Part shown: positions 7,833-15,263 of the stretch, one piece after another
How the letters are laid out: each line of letters begins with the position of its first letter
Position numbering within the stretch: the first letter of the stretch is position 1
From: Enterobacterales bacterium
Lineage (GTDB): Bacteria > Pseudomonadota > Gammaproteobacteria > Enterobacterales > Kangiellaceae
Reading direction: 5' to 3'
DNA length: 40,239 nt
Assembly (NCBI GenBank): GCA_030949565.1
Contig: JAUZSK010000015.1
Location: forward strand, 1-40,239
Program-made: the position numbers and the translations under genes
The notes under the pieces: generated by a model
The model's input: the letters and a program-made list of their open reading frames with translations, nothing else
What the model was told of the DNA's origin: nothing
The model's database searches: none

Positions 7833-8960
7833 ATCCATTTTAATAATGCTGGGGCTTCCTTAATGCCGATCCCTGTCAGTAATGCCCTACATAAATACTT
7901 AAATAAAGAAGAACAAATCGGTGGTTATGAGGCAGAAGCTTTATATACAGAAACACTCAATAGTATCTATTTATCTGCCGCAAACCTCTTGAATTGCTCA
8001 CCTAGTGAGATTGCTTTTGTCGAAAGTGCAACGCGTGCATGGGATATGGCTTTCTACTCTTTTAAGTTCAACCCCGGTGACAAAATCTTAACCACCATCG
8101 CAGAATACGGCAGCAATGTAGTTGCTTATCTACAGCAAGCGAAACGCTTTGGTGTCGAGGTCGTATTTGTTCCAAATGATGAGTTTGGGCAAATAGATGT
8201 AAACGCGCTGTCTAATATGATTGATGAAAAAGTTAAACTTATTTCTATCACGCATATACCCACTGGTGGCGGTCTGGTTAACCCAGCTAAAGCTGTAGGG
8301 GAAATTGCCAACGCTGCGAGTATTCCTTATATTCTAGATTCCTGCCAAAGTGTTGGGCATATGCCCATCGACGTTGAAGAAATAGGTTGTGACGTACTTT
8401 GTATCACTGGTAGGAAATACCTTAGAGGGCCAAGGGGAACAGGTCTGTTATTCGTAAGAAACTCACTCTTAAATAAATTAGAACCACCAATACTCGACCA
8501 ACACGCCGCTGAACTCATTTCTCCTACAGAGTACCTCATCCGCCCAGATAGCAAACGCTTTGAAAACTGGGAACAATACTGTGCTGGTAAATATGCCTTG
8601 GGAGTTGCAATTGACTATGCTCTGTCATGGGATCTAGGTGCGATTCAAAAACGAATATACTCGCTAGCTGGTAATCTACGCCAAAAACTTTCACAGATTG
8701 ATGGCATTCATTCAACCGATGAAGGAGTAGAAAAATGTGGCATCATAACTTTTACCGCAGATCAACTAGAACCAGTTATCATCAAGCAGGCCTTATTTGA
8801 GCAGCGAATTAACGTGTCAACCTCTAAAGGTGCTGGTAGCTTAGTTTCTTTTGAAAAAAGAGGCTTAACAGAAGTTGTCAGAGCATCTGTTCACTATTTC
8901 AATACCGATGAAGAAATTGATCACTTTGTGGATGTTTTAAAAAAAATTATAGCAAAGTAA
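7821..8960 (+). CDS. Class V aminotransferase-fold PLP enzyme, 5' end replaced by IS
   Basis: This 379-residue protein belongs to the aminotransferase class V / cysteine desulfurase superfamily. It opens with YIHFNNAGASLMP, has the PLP-phosphate region VESATRAWDMA, the PLP-stacking stretch SITHIPTGGG, the cofactor Asp region ILDSCQSVGHMPIDV and the Schiff-base lysine in TGRKYLRGPRGTG. No active-site cysteine typical of desulfurases is evident, so the substrate is unknown. The only start in frame is a GTG inside the IS66 right inverted repeat. The native start and probably a few residues were lost or replaced, and expression now depends on the IS end. It lies inside the integron but has no recognisable attC directly behind it. 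Confidence 0.85.
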   Translation: MSSYIHFNNAGASLMPIPVSNALHKYLNKEEQIGGYEAEALYTETLNSIYLSAANLLNCSPSEIAFVESATRAWDMAFYSFKFNPGDKILTTIAEYGSNVVAYLQQAKRFGVEVVFVPNDEFGQIDVNALSNMIDEKVKLISITHIPTGGGLVNPAKAVGEIANAASIPYILDSCQSVGHMPIDVEEIGCDVLCITGRKYLRGPRGTGLLFVRNSLLNKLEPPILDQHAAELISPTEYLIRPDSKRFENWEQYCAGKYALGVAIDYALSWDLGAIQKRIYSLAGNLRQKLSQIDGIHSTDEGVEKCGIITFTADQLEPVIIKQALFEQRINVSTSKGAGSLVSFEKRGLTEVVRASVHYFNTDEEIDHFVDVLKKIIAK

Positions 8961-9057
8961 TATAACGATGGCTATTTTGAAAGACAGAATCCACCTCAAC
9001 GATATCAAATAATAAATACCTATCGATTATGTTAATTGCTATCGATAAATAGCCTAG

Positions 9058-9098
9058 CAGAACAGAACAGAACAGAACAGAACAGAACAGAACAGAAC
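9058..9098. repeat. CAGAA pentanucleotide tandem repeat (about 8 copies)
   Basis: Forty-one bases are a perfect CAGAA tract with 8.2 copies. It lies between the aminotransferase stop and the next ORF. Such tracts change length by slippage. A stop codon at 9115-9117, in frame with the downstream ORF, means length changes alone would not switch that ORF on or off. Confidence 0.95.
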
Positions 9099-9159
9099 TT
9101 AAAGAAGCTAGAAGTGAAAGGACAAGGTCGAGCAACCAAATGACAAAGGTGGTAAAAAT

Positions 9160-9450
9160 GTGACCAGCATTGAACGAATGGAAGATAGTCGATATATAAT
9201 TGAATTCAAAGTATTTGATTCGATGTCGATCTTAAAACAAGAGAATAAAGAGTTTGGATATTGGGAAGTTTCTGGCGGTGTATACTTTACGATGTTTAGA
9301 GGGTGGTTTAAAGGTGAAAAACTTTTACCCTCTAACCCATCAGATGCCTACAACTACGATGCCTATCAAATCGTTGAAAGTTCACCCAATAAGCTTATAT
9401 ACAAAAATTTATCGTCTGCTAACCTATATACCTATACCGGATTTAAGTAA
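9160..9450 (+). CDS. Hypothetical cassette protein, N-terminus uncertain
   Basis: This 96-residue protein is rich in aromatic residues and predicted strands (YWEVSGGVYFTMFRGWFKG, then YNYDAYQIVESSPNKLIYKN). It resembles the C-terminal part of a small lipocalin-like or lipoprotein fold, which is only an impression. I use a GTG with AAAGGTGG upstream. Coding-like sequence continues upstream in the same frame to a TGA at 9115, so the true start may have been lost by an indel. It is the last cassette gene, with its stop at the left end of attC 7. Confidence 0.55.
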   Translation: MTSIERMEDSRYIIEFKVFDSMSILKQENKEFGYWEVSGGVYFTMFRGWFKGEKLLPSNPSDAYNYDAYQIVESSPNKLIYKNLSSANLYTYTGFK

Positions 9451-9525
9451 TTAACTAAGCAAAACCGGCAGCCGAAAATCACTTTGGCGCCAAAAGTTAT
9501 TTTCGTTTGCGGTTAACGTTAAATC
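9450..9525 (+). other. attC site 7 (last in array)
   Basis: Arm AACCGGCAGCCGAAAATCACTTTGGCG pairs with CGCCAAAAGTTATTTTCGTTTGCGGTT, with extrahelical bases on the left arm. Outer ends are TTAAC and AACG|TTAAAT (G9518). The next gene is minus-strand and chromosomal in character, so this marks the right edge of the integron. Confidence 0.85.
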
Positions 9526-9538
9526 GTTAGAAACAAAT

Positions 9539-10741
9539 TTAAAATTTAATCCGTCTAAATTCACTTTGCCCGACAATTTCACCACTATCTGATAAGGCGA
9601 TAACTCGCCAATAATAGGTTTGATTTCTGCTTAAATGATTAAAACTATTGCCACTTAATTTTAAGCGGGTTGTGTTCGCCGGCATTAAAACACCGGTTAT
9701 AGGTTTATCCTTCTGTTGATTATTCATGTTGCTGCTCATCGGCGGACGACTATATAGTTCTAGTTGATAGGCTTTGCTACCTTCAATGGTGTGCCAAGCG
9801 AATTCGGTGGCCTTAACTAAAGCATCATCTGCTTGCGGTTGTAGCAAGTTAATCAGTTTAATAGGCTTTGAGGAGCTAACGCCTAACTGTGCTTTTACTG
9901 AATAACGTAGCACCTTTAAAGTTAAGCCGATTTCTGGGCTTGTAACCATTAACCGGATTAGGTAATTGCCATTGAGGTCGGTGGGTAAGTCTGGTGATTG
10001 AATTGTTGCTTGATCTCCGGCTAAAAGATATTGCCTTTTAACGATTAATGGAAAAAATATAGGGTTCGATTTAGTACTGGGTGGTGAGGCGATTTCCCAG
10101 CGATATTGAAAAAGACCGGTGCCTTTGTATTTAATAATTGCTCTAGCATTCAGTTGGCTAGCCCGTGGAATAATTAAACTAGTTCGCTGATTTTCAAACT
10201 CAACCTGAATCCTTTCAATATTTAATTGACCGGCGATAGTCCCAGATGAAAGTTGGAATAGAATATTGCTGGGGAACTCGGTATTGTCAGGTGAATCAAA
10301 AAACACTCTTTGAAATATAATTTGGTTTAAGCCTAAAGAGCGTGCTTTTTTAACAACGGTCTGAGGGATGCGCAAGTTTTCTCTTAGACTAAAAGAAGTT
10401 GGTTGACCCTTAAAGGATAATTTTTGCCTGACGATTGGAGAATCGATACGACCAAGAACTACTTTAAATGATGAATCAAAAAAAATGCCGGTTTGTGAAC
10501 GTACAGCAACTTGACTGAAACGGCTAGGTGCAATGATAACTCGCCATTGAATAGGTTTTATGCTAGTTGCTGACAGGCTAATGCTATTGTTGCTTGATGT
10601 CCCTTTAGCTGACGTTATTTGGGCAGCGCTTTGACTAGAGTAAAGCGATGTAAACATCACCAGGCTAAACACTTTCCAAAGAGTGGTTGCTTTAGTCGTC
10701 ACTAACTTTTGTATTGTTATTTGCTTCATACTTAGTCTCAT
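9539..10741 (-). CDS. Secreted protein with C-terminal fibronectin-like segment
   Basis: This 400-residue protein has an N-terminal signal region (FSLVMFTSLYSSQSAAQ) and is mostly predicted beta structure. The last ~100 residues read like an Fn3-type domain (ATEFAWHTIEGSKAYQLELY, then YYWRVIALSDSGEIVGQSEF). Its start overlaps the upstream gene's stop by four bases (ATGA), so the two are probably co-translated. A second ATG at 10729 is possible. I do not recognise the family. A periplasmic or surface partner of the barrel-like protein is an inference from the operon only. Confidence 0.75.
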   Translation of the reverse strand: MRLSMKQITIQKLVTTKATTLWKVFSLVMFTSLYSSQSAAQITSAKGTSSNNSISLSATSIKPIQWRVIIAPSRFSQVAVRSQTGIFFDSSFKVVLGRIDSPIVRQKLSFKGQPTSFSLRENLRIPQTVVKKARSLGLNQIIFQRVFFDSPDNTEFPSNILFQLSSGTIAGQLNIERIQVEFENQRTSLIIPRASQLNARAIIKYKGTGLFQYRWEIASPPSTKSNPIFFPLIVKRQYLLAGDQATIQSPDLPTDLNGNYLIRLMVTSPEIGLTLKVLRYSVKAQLGVSSSKPIKLINLLQPQADDALVKATEFAWHTIEGSKAYQLELYSRPPMSSNMNNQQKDKPITGVLMPANTTRLKLSGNSFNHLSRNQTYYWRVIALSDSGEIVGQSEFRRIKF

Positions 10742-12750
10742 TCTGGTTGTCCAATACGGCTTGGTAAGGTGGCCGTAAGAGTTAAATAGGATTGGAATGC
10801 TTCGCTATTATTGGCCGTCCATATTCGATCTTTAAAATCGTTATAAACAGCACTAAAGTCGAGTTGTATACCAAATTCATTGGGGTTGGCTTCAGAAACT
10901 AACCAACTTAAAGACAGGTTAGCGGCCATATTATTTCCATCAACTGTTTGGTCGCTAGTTTGATCTTGAGTGTAAACAAAGCTGACAGCAGTGGTCAACA
11001 CATCAGGTACTAAAACGAAGGCAGATTGAAGCGAATAGCTGATTGATGTTGAGTTGGTGTTTAAAGACAAGTCATCAATTTTGTCAAAACTAATAGCAGG
11101 AGCTAAACTAATATCAGGATCGATAAATAAATTGCCGTAGAAGCTTAAACTTAAGTTATCGCTATTGGATTGAACTAGGCTGTAATCTCTAAACTGAGTT
11201 TCACTTAAGCCTATTCCCCAGGCATTTTGCTCATATGAAAAATCACCAGAAAGTTGCCAGGTTTTTAGCTGGTTGTCGGCTATTGGTAAGGCATAGTTAA
11301 TCGGTGTATAGCTTTGGCTTTGCTGTTGATCGGCTACAGATAGAGAAAAGCTAGGCGTTCCAAGCCAAGAGTCGTCGGTTTCTAACGATGGCATCCAATT
11401 AGCTGCAACGCTTAGCAGGTCAGTTTGAATAGTGGCAATATCTTGTAGATGATTAACATTATTTTTTTGACGATTAAATTGGCTTTGTAATGAAATAGTT
11501 TGCCATTCCATCGAGCCCATAGCCGTGAACAAATCGTTATCAGATGCGAGGGTTTGATTCGCTAAACTTTGAAAAAAAGTTCCGACCTTTTGCTTTGAAA
11601 TACCTAAGCTCCAAGTCATTTCTTGCTCGGTAGTATCTGAGTAAAGCGCGTTGATTTGATAAGCCTTGTCTTTATCATCCGGTTGGCTATCCAAACGTTC
11701 AACATCAAATTGGCTTTTTGCGTATTCCATACCAATTTGTAATTTACCTTCGAGCAGGTTGCTTTGACCGGTCACTGACCAAGCATCGTTTTTATTAGCG
11801 CCAGTGGGGGCAATGCTTGAATCAAATAGAAAATCAGCGGATTCAAAAGAGCGGGCTGTCAGCCAAGTGCCAGAGACCAATAGCAGTTCTGGTGTTGTAT
11901 CAATTGGGGATGAACTAAAGCTTATTCCATCAACCCGTCTACTGGCATGAGTCGTTCCAACACCTTTACCAAATCCGGATATATCGAAGCTGGACAGTGA
12001 GTAACCAGTAATTTTGCCATTGATCGCAACAATAGGTGTTTGCATGGATATGCCGCGACGGCGAAAATTATCCATCACTAGGTTAGCCGATTCCATATTT
12101 TGATGGCCCAACTGTATTTGGCTATCTCCATTACTGATAGATAACAGAAATTCACCATTTTCGACTGTTCGGTCGCTGGGGCGATTGTCCTTCACGCTGG
12201 TATAATAGAGGTCGAACTCTCCTTGAGTCAGCCAATTGCCTTGAGTAGATGAAAAGCTCAGCTGGCTAATGACTTCTTTTTGAATTGAATTTGGTGGTGG
12301 GTTGGGTAATTGGTTATCTGAGAAACGATAATTAATGGTGGCTTGAGTGTCCATAGCCACTTGCAGTTGTTCACTCGATTTGGCCTCAACAATACTAAAC
12401 TCTATAGATTGAGGGCTAGGCTGATTGCCGGACGAGGTCGAAACACTGATAACTAATCGGTGCTGCCCAGAACTCAGTGGTTTGATCGGCTGAAATAGCC
12501 AATGAGCCTCTTCTTTGTGCATTAGAAGCGTAATATCAATGGAATCGAGTTCAAAGCGCAGTTGTTTGTCAGATAGTTTACTGATTAAGACGAGTGGTTG
12601 AAGTTTAATCACTTGAGACGCTTCTCGTACATCTACTTTTTCGCTATCGACAAGCACAAAAAATTGACTAGGATTGTCTTCAGCAAGCCCCCATGGGCTA
12701 AAAACTGCGCTCAGGCTGCTGCAAAACGCCAAAATCGCTATTTTTTTCAC
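10738..12750 (-). CDS. Predicted outer-membrane beta-barrel protein
   Basis: This 670-residue protein has a signal peptide (AILAFCSSLSAVFSPWGLA). An Ig-like N-terminal segment (about residues 30-125, ending HRLVISVSTSSGNQ...EFSIVE) is followed by roughly 500 residues of alternating strands with aromatic girdle patterns (WLTQGEFDLYYTSV, YSLSSFDISGFGKG, NLSLSFYGNLFIDP). The final residues are ATLPSRIGQPE rather than the usual terminal aromatic. It heads the two-gene minus operon. Its upstream region carries a MITE starting 22 bases from the start codon, which may have displaced the promoter. No named family recognised; transport or surface-display roles would be guesses. Confidence 0.72.
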   Translation of the reverse strand: MKKIAILAFCSSLSAVFSPWGLAEDNPSQFFVLVDSEKVDVREASQVIKLQPLVLISKLSDKQLRFELDSIDITLLMHKEEAHWLFQPIKPLSSGQHRLVISVSTSSGNQPSPQSIEFSIVEAKSSEQLQVAMDTQATINYRFSDNQLPNPPPNSIQKEVISQLSFSSTQGNWLTQGEFDLYYTSVKDNRPSDRTVENGEFLLSISNGDSQIQLGHQNMESANLVMDNFRRRGISMQTPIVAINGKITGYSLSSFDISGFGKGVGTTHASRRVDGISFSSSPIDTTPELLLVSGTWLTARSFESADFLFDSSIAPTGANKNDAWSVTGQSNLLEGKLQIGMEYAKSQFDVERLDSQPDDKDKAYQINALYSDTTEQEMTWSLGISKQKVGTFFQSLANQTLASDNDLFTAMGSMEWQTISLQSQFNRQKNNVNHLQDIATIQTDLLSVAANWMPSLETDDSWLGTPSFSLSVADQQQSQSYTPINYALPIADNQLKTWQLSGDFSYEQNAWGIGLSETQFRDYSLVQSNSDNLSLSFYGNLFIDPDISLAPAISFDKIDDLSLNTNSTSISYSLQSAFVLVPDVLTTAVSFVYTQDQTSDQTVDGNNMAANLSLSWLVSEANPNEFGIQLDFSAVYNDFKDRIWTANNSEAFQSYLTLTATLPSRIGQPE

Positions 12751-12772
12751 TTTAAAACTCCCTTCTTTTATT

Positions 12773-12931
12773 GAGATCTTTGTACGAGACGTATGACAGC
12801 TAAAAATGACTAAAATAACACTGCGATTCGTTGTAAAACCTGCAAATAGCCAGCTATTAGCTTCATTTTACGCCTTAATCAGCATTATTTTACTCGATTT
12901 TTCTTTTGCCATAGTCTCATGCAAAAGTTTC
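12773..12931. mobile_element. MITE-like element, copy 1
   Basis: This 159-bp non-coding element has imperfect ~25-bp terminal inverted repeats (GAGATCTTTGTACGAGAC at the left; GTCTCATGCAAAAGTTTC at the right). It is closely related along its whole length to 14822-14978. TTATT flanks both ends and may be a target duplication, though the region is AT-rich. There is no transposase in the window with these ends. Confidence 0.8.
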
Positions 12932-13291
12932 TTATTATTTTAGGCCAACGGTTCAAAATGAGTCTCTTTTTGGGCTGGTAACCGATGTATCTGCTTCGAT
13001 AGAGCTTTTTATAGCACCAGAAACCTTTACCCTAGCTTAACAGATTATTGAATGGCTTTAAAATTAAGCTTGGTTTGAAAGAGTCATTTTGTTATCGATA
13101 CGCTTGTTAATCTACGTCTATTTGATAATAAAAGGGCAAAAAGATGAAATAGACTGGAACTATTTGTATTAACCTCAGTCAGAGTAGGTAAGAACACGTT
13201 TTCCCTTGTTCGGTTGTTAGTTAGGTTGTCGGATGTCGCTGGGTCTTCTCCCCTTTTTACTCAGCATGACGAGTTTCCGAAAAAAGTTAGA
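12932..13291. other. Gene-free region upstream of orphan terminator
   Basis: No credible protein-coding frame is seen. A TTGTTA (13103) and TAATAA 16 bases later could be a plus-strand promoter. The region ends in a strong intrinsic terminator at 13292. Confidence 0.5.
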
Positions 13292-13321
13292 CCATCTAGA
13301 GTCACTAGATGGTTTTTTTTT
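13135..13321 (+). ncRNA. Candidate small RNA ended by an orphan terminator
   Basis: A sigma-70-like TTGTTA-N16-TAATAA precedes about 185 bases without an ORF, followed by an excellent intrinsic terminator. The nearest upstream gene points the other way, so the terminator has no coding transcript to end. I recognise no known RNA family (not tmRNA, 6S or a GEMM riboswitch by eye). The 5' end is a guess. Confidence 0.28.
13292..13321 (+). terminator. Strong Rho-independent terminator
   Basis: CCATCTAG and CTAGATGG form a perfect 8-bp stem with a five-base loop (AGTCA), followed by nine T's. Confidence 0.85.
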
Positions 13322-13564
13322 GCCTCAAAATCTATTTGTTTTCCATTATTGAGTCATTATTGGCTTCGGTATCACCCGAATTAGGCTAGTCAGTGAGGTC
13401 GATGTATAGACAGAATGACAATTCGATGGATGTTAGATAGCTCGTAAGGGGTAAGTAGTTACATTAAAACTTAAAATTCTCATTTCATTCAATTTTGAAC
13501 TAGACTAAATAGACCCCCTTAATTTTATTTTAACGATTGTTCTTTGAGGGTTATAGAATTGGCC

Positions 13565-14641
13565 ATGAGTGACCAAATAGTTAATTTACAAAATGAAATC
13601 GCCTTACTGCAAAAAGGGCAGCTTCAATATGAAAAGAAGCTTCAAGAGTTGCAGCAGCGCTCGGATATACACTATGCGCTGAATGAGATTCTGCAGTTAT
13701 CTCTAATTCCTCTTTCCCTCAATGAAACTCTAGACCGAATTCTTATTCTTTTACTGGATATACCTTGGCTTGCGCTAAACCGCAAGGGGTCGGTATTTTT
13801 AAAGACGGATGGCAAGGACTCGTTAGATTTAGTGGTGGAATATAACCTAGGCGCTGAACTTCAAGTAAAATGTAAAAAGGTCAAGTTTGGTACTTGTTTG
13901 TGCGGCAAGGCGGCTCAAACCCAGCAGATTGTATTCAAAGATTGCGTCGACCATGAGCACCACCATAGACCGCAAGGTATAACACCTCATGGACACTATT
14001 GTATACCGATTAAGGGGCGTAATAAGTTGTTAGGTGTGCTTAATTTATATGTGGAACACGGGCATCAGTCAACCAGCCTAGAGCGCGAATTTTTACTTGC
14101 TACAACCCATGTGATTGCCGGTACTATCGAACGTAAACGCTTAGAAGAGCAGCTTATTGAACACTCTTTTCGTGATGAATTAACTGGATTGCCTAATCGT
14201 CGCCACTTCTACGATAGTTTAAATCGAGCCCTTGCAAGCGCTAAACGACACCATTCTACCATCGCTCTATTTTTTATGGATTTAAATAATTTTAAGCAGG
14301 TTAATGATCAATATGGGCATAAAGTGGGAGATGAGCTATTAAGGTTAGCCGCTTCAAGAATGGAGAAATGCATAAGGGCTTCCGATAGTTTAGCAAGAAT
14401 AGGTGGTGATGAGTTCCTTATCCTGCTTGAACCAACAGGTTCGTGCGAACATATTGAAGTGATTGCTAAGAATTTGAAAAATACAATGTTAAAACCTTTC
14501 GTCATTAATAATAGCGTCATAAAAGTCGGTTTAAGTATCGGTACTAGCATTTATCCGCAAGATGGTGATAGTGCTGATCAACTTTTGCAAGCGGCCGATA
14601 ATATGATGTATCAAGACAAATCAGGCCATAGTAATGATTAA
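13565..14641 (+). CDS. GAF-GGDEF diguanylate cyclase
   Basis: This 358-residue protein should make cyclic di-GMP from two GTP. A coiled-coil (LQNEIALLQKGQLQYEKKLQEL) is followed by a GAF domain (about 50-195) with CCGK-like and histidine-rich features (FGTCLCGKAAQ, CVDHEHHHRPQG) that may bind a ligand or metal. A GGDEF domain (about 200-355) follows, with DELTGLPNRR, the intact GGDEF signature near residue 280 and an RASD I-site five residues before it, so product inhibition is likely. No transmembrane segment, so it is cytoplasmic. The start is uncertain: a TTG at 13559 has the better-placed GAGGG, while ATG 13565 gives a conventional MSDQ start. The small 14663 ORF follows by 21 bases. Confidence 0.93.
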   Translation: MSDQIVNLQNEIALLQKGQLQYEKKLQELQQRSDIHYALNEILQLSLIPLSLNETLDRILILLLDIPWLALNRKGSVFLKTDGKDSLDLVVEYNLGAELQVKCKKVKFGTCLCGKAAQTQQIVFKDCVDHEHHHRPQGITPHGHYCIPIKGRNKLLGVLNLYVEHGHQSTSLEREFLLATTHVIAGTIERKRLEEQLIEHSFRDELTGLPNRRHFYDSLNRALASAKRHHSTIALFFMDLNNFKQVNDQYGHKVGDELLRLAASRMEKCIRASDSLARIGGDEFLILLEPTGSCEHIEVIAKNLKNTMLKPFVINNSVIKVGLSIGTSIYPQDGDSADQLLQAADNMMYQDKSGHSND

Positions 14642-14662
14642 TTGTTCTAAAGGAGAGATCCA

Positions 14663-14812
14663 ATGATTGAGAGAAACTCGTTTAAAAAATTAGTAAAGGC
14701 TAGTGAATTACTACCGTTGAATTCACCGCGCAGAGTTCAGCCGCAAAGTTGGCTAGACCAAGTATTGTTGGGTAAAAGACATAATAAACCTACTGATTCG
14801 CTGACAATATAG
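14663..14812 (+). CDS. 49-residue ORF behind the diguanylate cyclase
   Basis: A textbook ribosome-binding site (AAAGGAGAG) precedes the ATG at 14663. The peptide is soluble and basic (MIERNSFKKLVKASELLPLN, then QPQSWLDQVLLGKRHN). It lies 21 bases after the GGDEF gene and likely shares its transcript. It has no family I recognise. A MITE begins 10 bases after its stop, so the C-terminus could in principle have been altered. Strong translation signals are the main support. Confidence 0.5.
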   Translation: MIERNSFKKLVKASELLPLNSPRRVQPQSWLDQVLLGKRHNKPTDSLTI

Positions 14813-14821
14813 TGTTATTTA

Positions 14822-14978
14822 GAGACCTTTGCACGAGACGTATGACAGATAAAAATGACTAAAATAACACGGGTTTTCGTTGTAAAACTTGCCAATAGAC
14901 AGCTATTAGCTTCATTTTACCCCTTAATCAGCTATTTTAGTCGATTTCTCTTTTGCCATAGTCTCATGCTAAGGTCTC
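14822..14978. mobile_element. MITE-like element, copy 2
   Basis: This 157-bp element has terminal inverted repeats GAGACCTTTGCACGAGAC and GTCTCATGCTAAGGTCTC, better conserved than in copy 1. Inner segments (AAAATGACTAAAATAACA and AGCTATTAGCTTCATTTTA) match copy 1. No obvious target duplication. The ends resemble those of small IS-derived elements. Confidence 0.82.
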
Positions 14979-15057
14979 ACTTAATATTTTTGATGAAGCA
15001 CCTAAAATCTTTCTGATTTAAGCCTTTGCTGACTGAATATCGGTTTTTGTTTGGAAT

Positions 15058-15082
15058 AGGCGTCAACCAATGACGCCTTTTG
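15058..15082 (+). terminator. Probable Rho-independent terminator
   Basis: AGGCGTCA, loop ACCAA, TGACGCCT: a perfect 8-bp stem followed by a short T-run. It would end transcription from the GGDEF-small ORF unit, about 245 bases after the last stop. The remaining gap to 15264 shows no gene. Confidence 0.6.
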
Positions 15083-15263
15083 AGCTTTTTGCAACACACG
15101 GAGAAAAGGGTTTTCATGAAAAGATAGCTGGGTGTATTGCTTTTTTTCGTAGGATTCTACATTATAGGAAGTAGAGAGCTGTTTTAAGACGTTGGATACT
15201 CGGTTGTCGTCGTCTTACCAGTATTTACCCAAATAATAATTATGGCAAAAAAAACCAATAACA

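Larger units (their letters stand above)
1212..9525 (+). mobile_element. Degenerate chromosomal integron with cassette array
   Basis: A divergent integrase remnant is followed by tandem units, each ending in an attC-like imperfect palindrome whose right end is G|TTRRRY (G|TT at 2729, 2956, 4050, 4280, 4761 and 9518; broken at 4997). This gives six contiguous cassettes from about 2172 to 4997. The continuation is interrupted by a group II intron and an IS66 element, and a last attC sits at 9450-9525. Ordinary chromosomal-looking genes begin right after that site. Cassettes 2, 4 and 6 are diverged copies of one family. The integrase is truncated, so the array is probably immobile unless another integrase acts in trans. 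Confidence 0.82.

Noticed and set aside
9058..9098. CRISPR-like repeat
   Set aside because: The five-base units are contiguous with no spacers; it is a simple tandem repeat.
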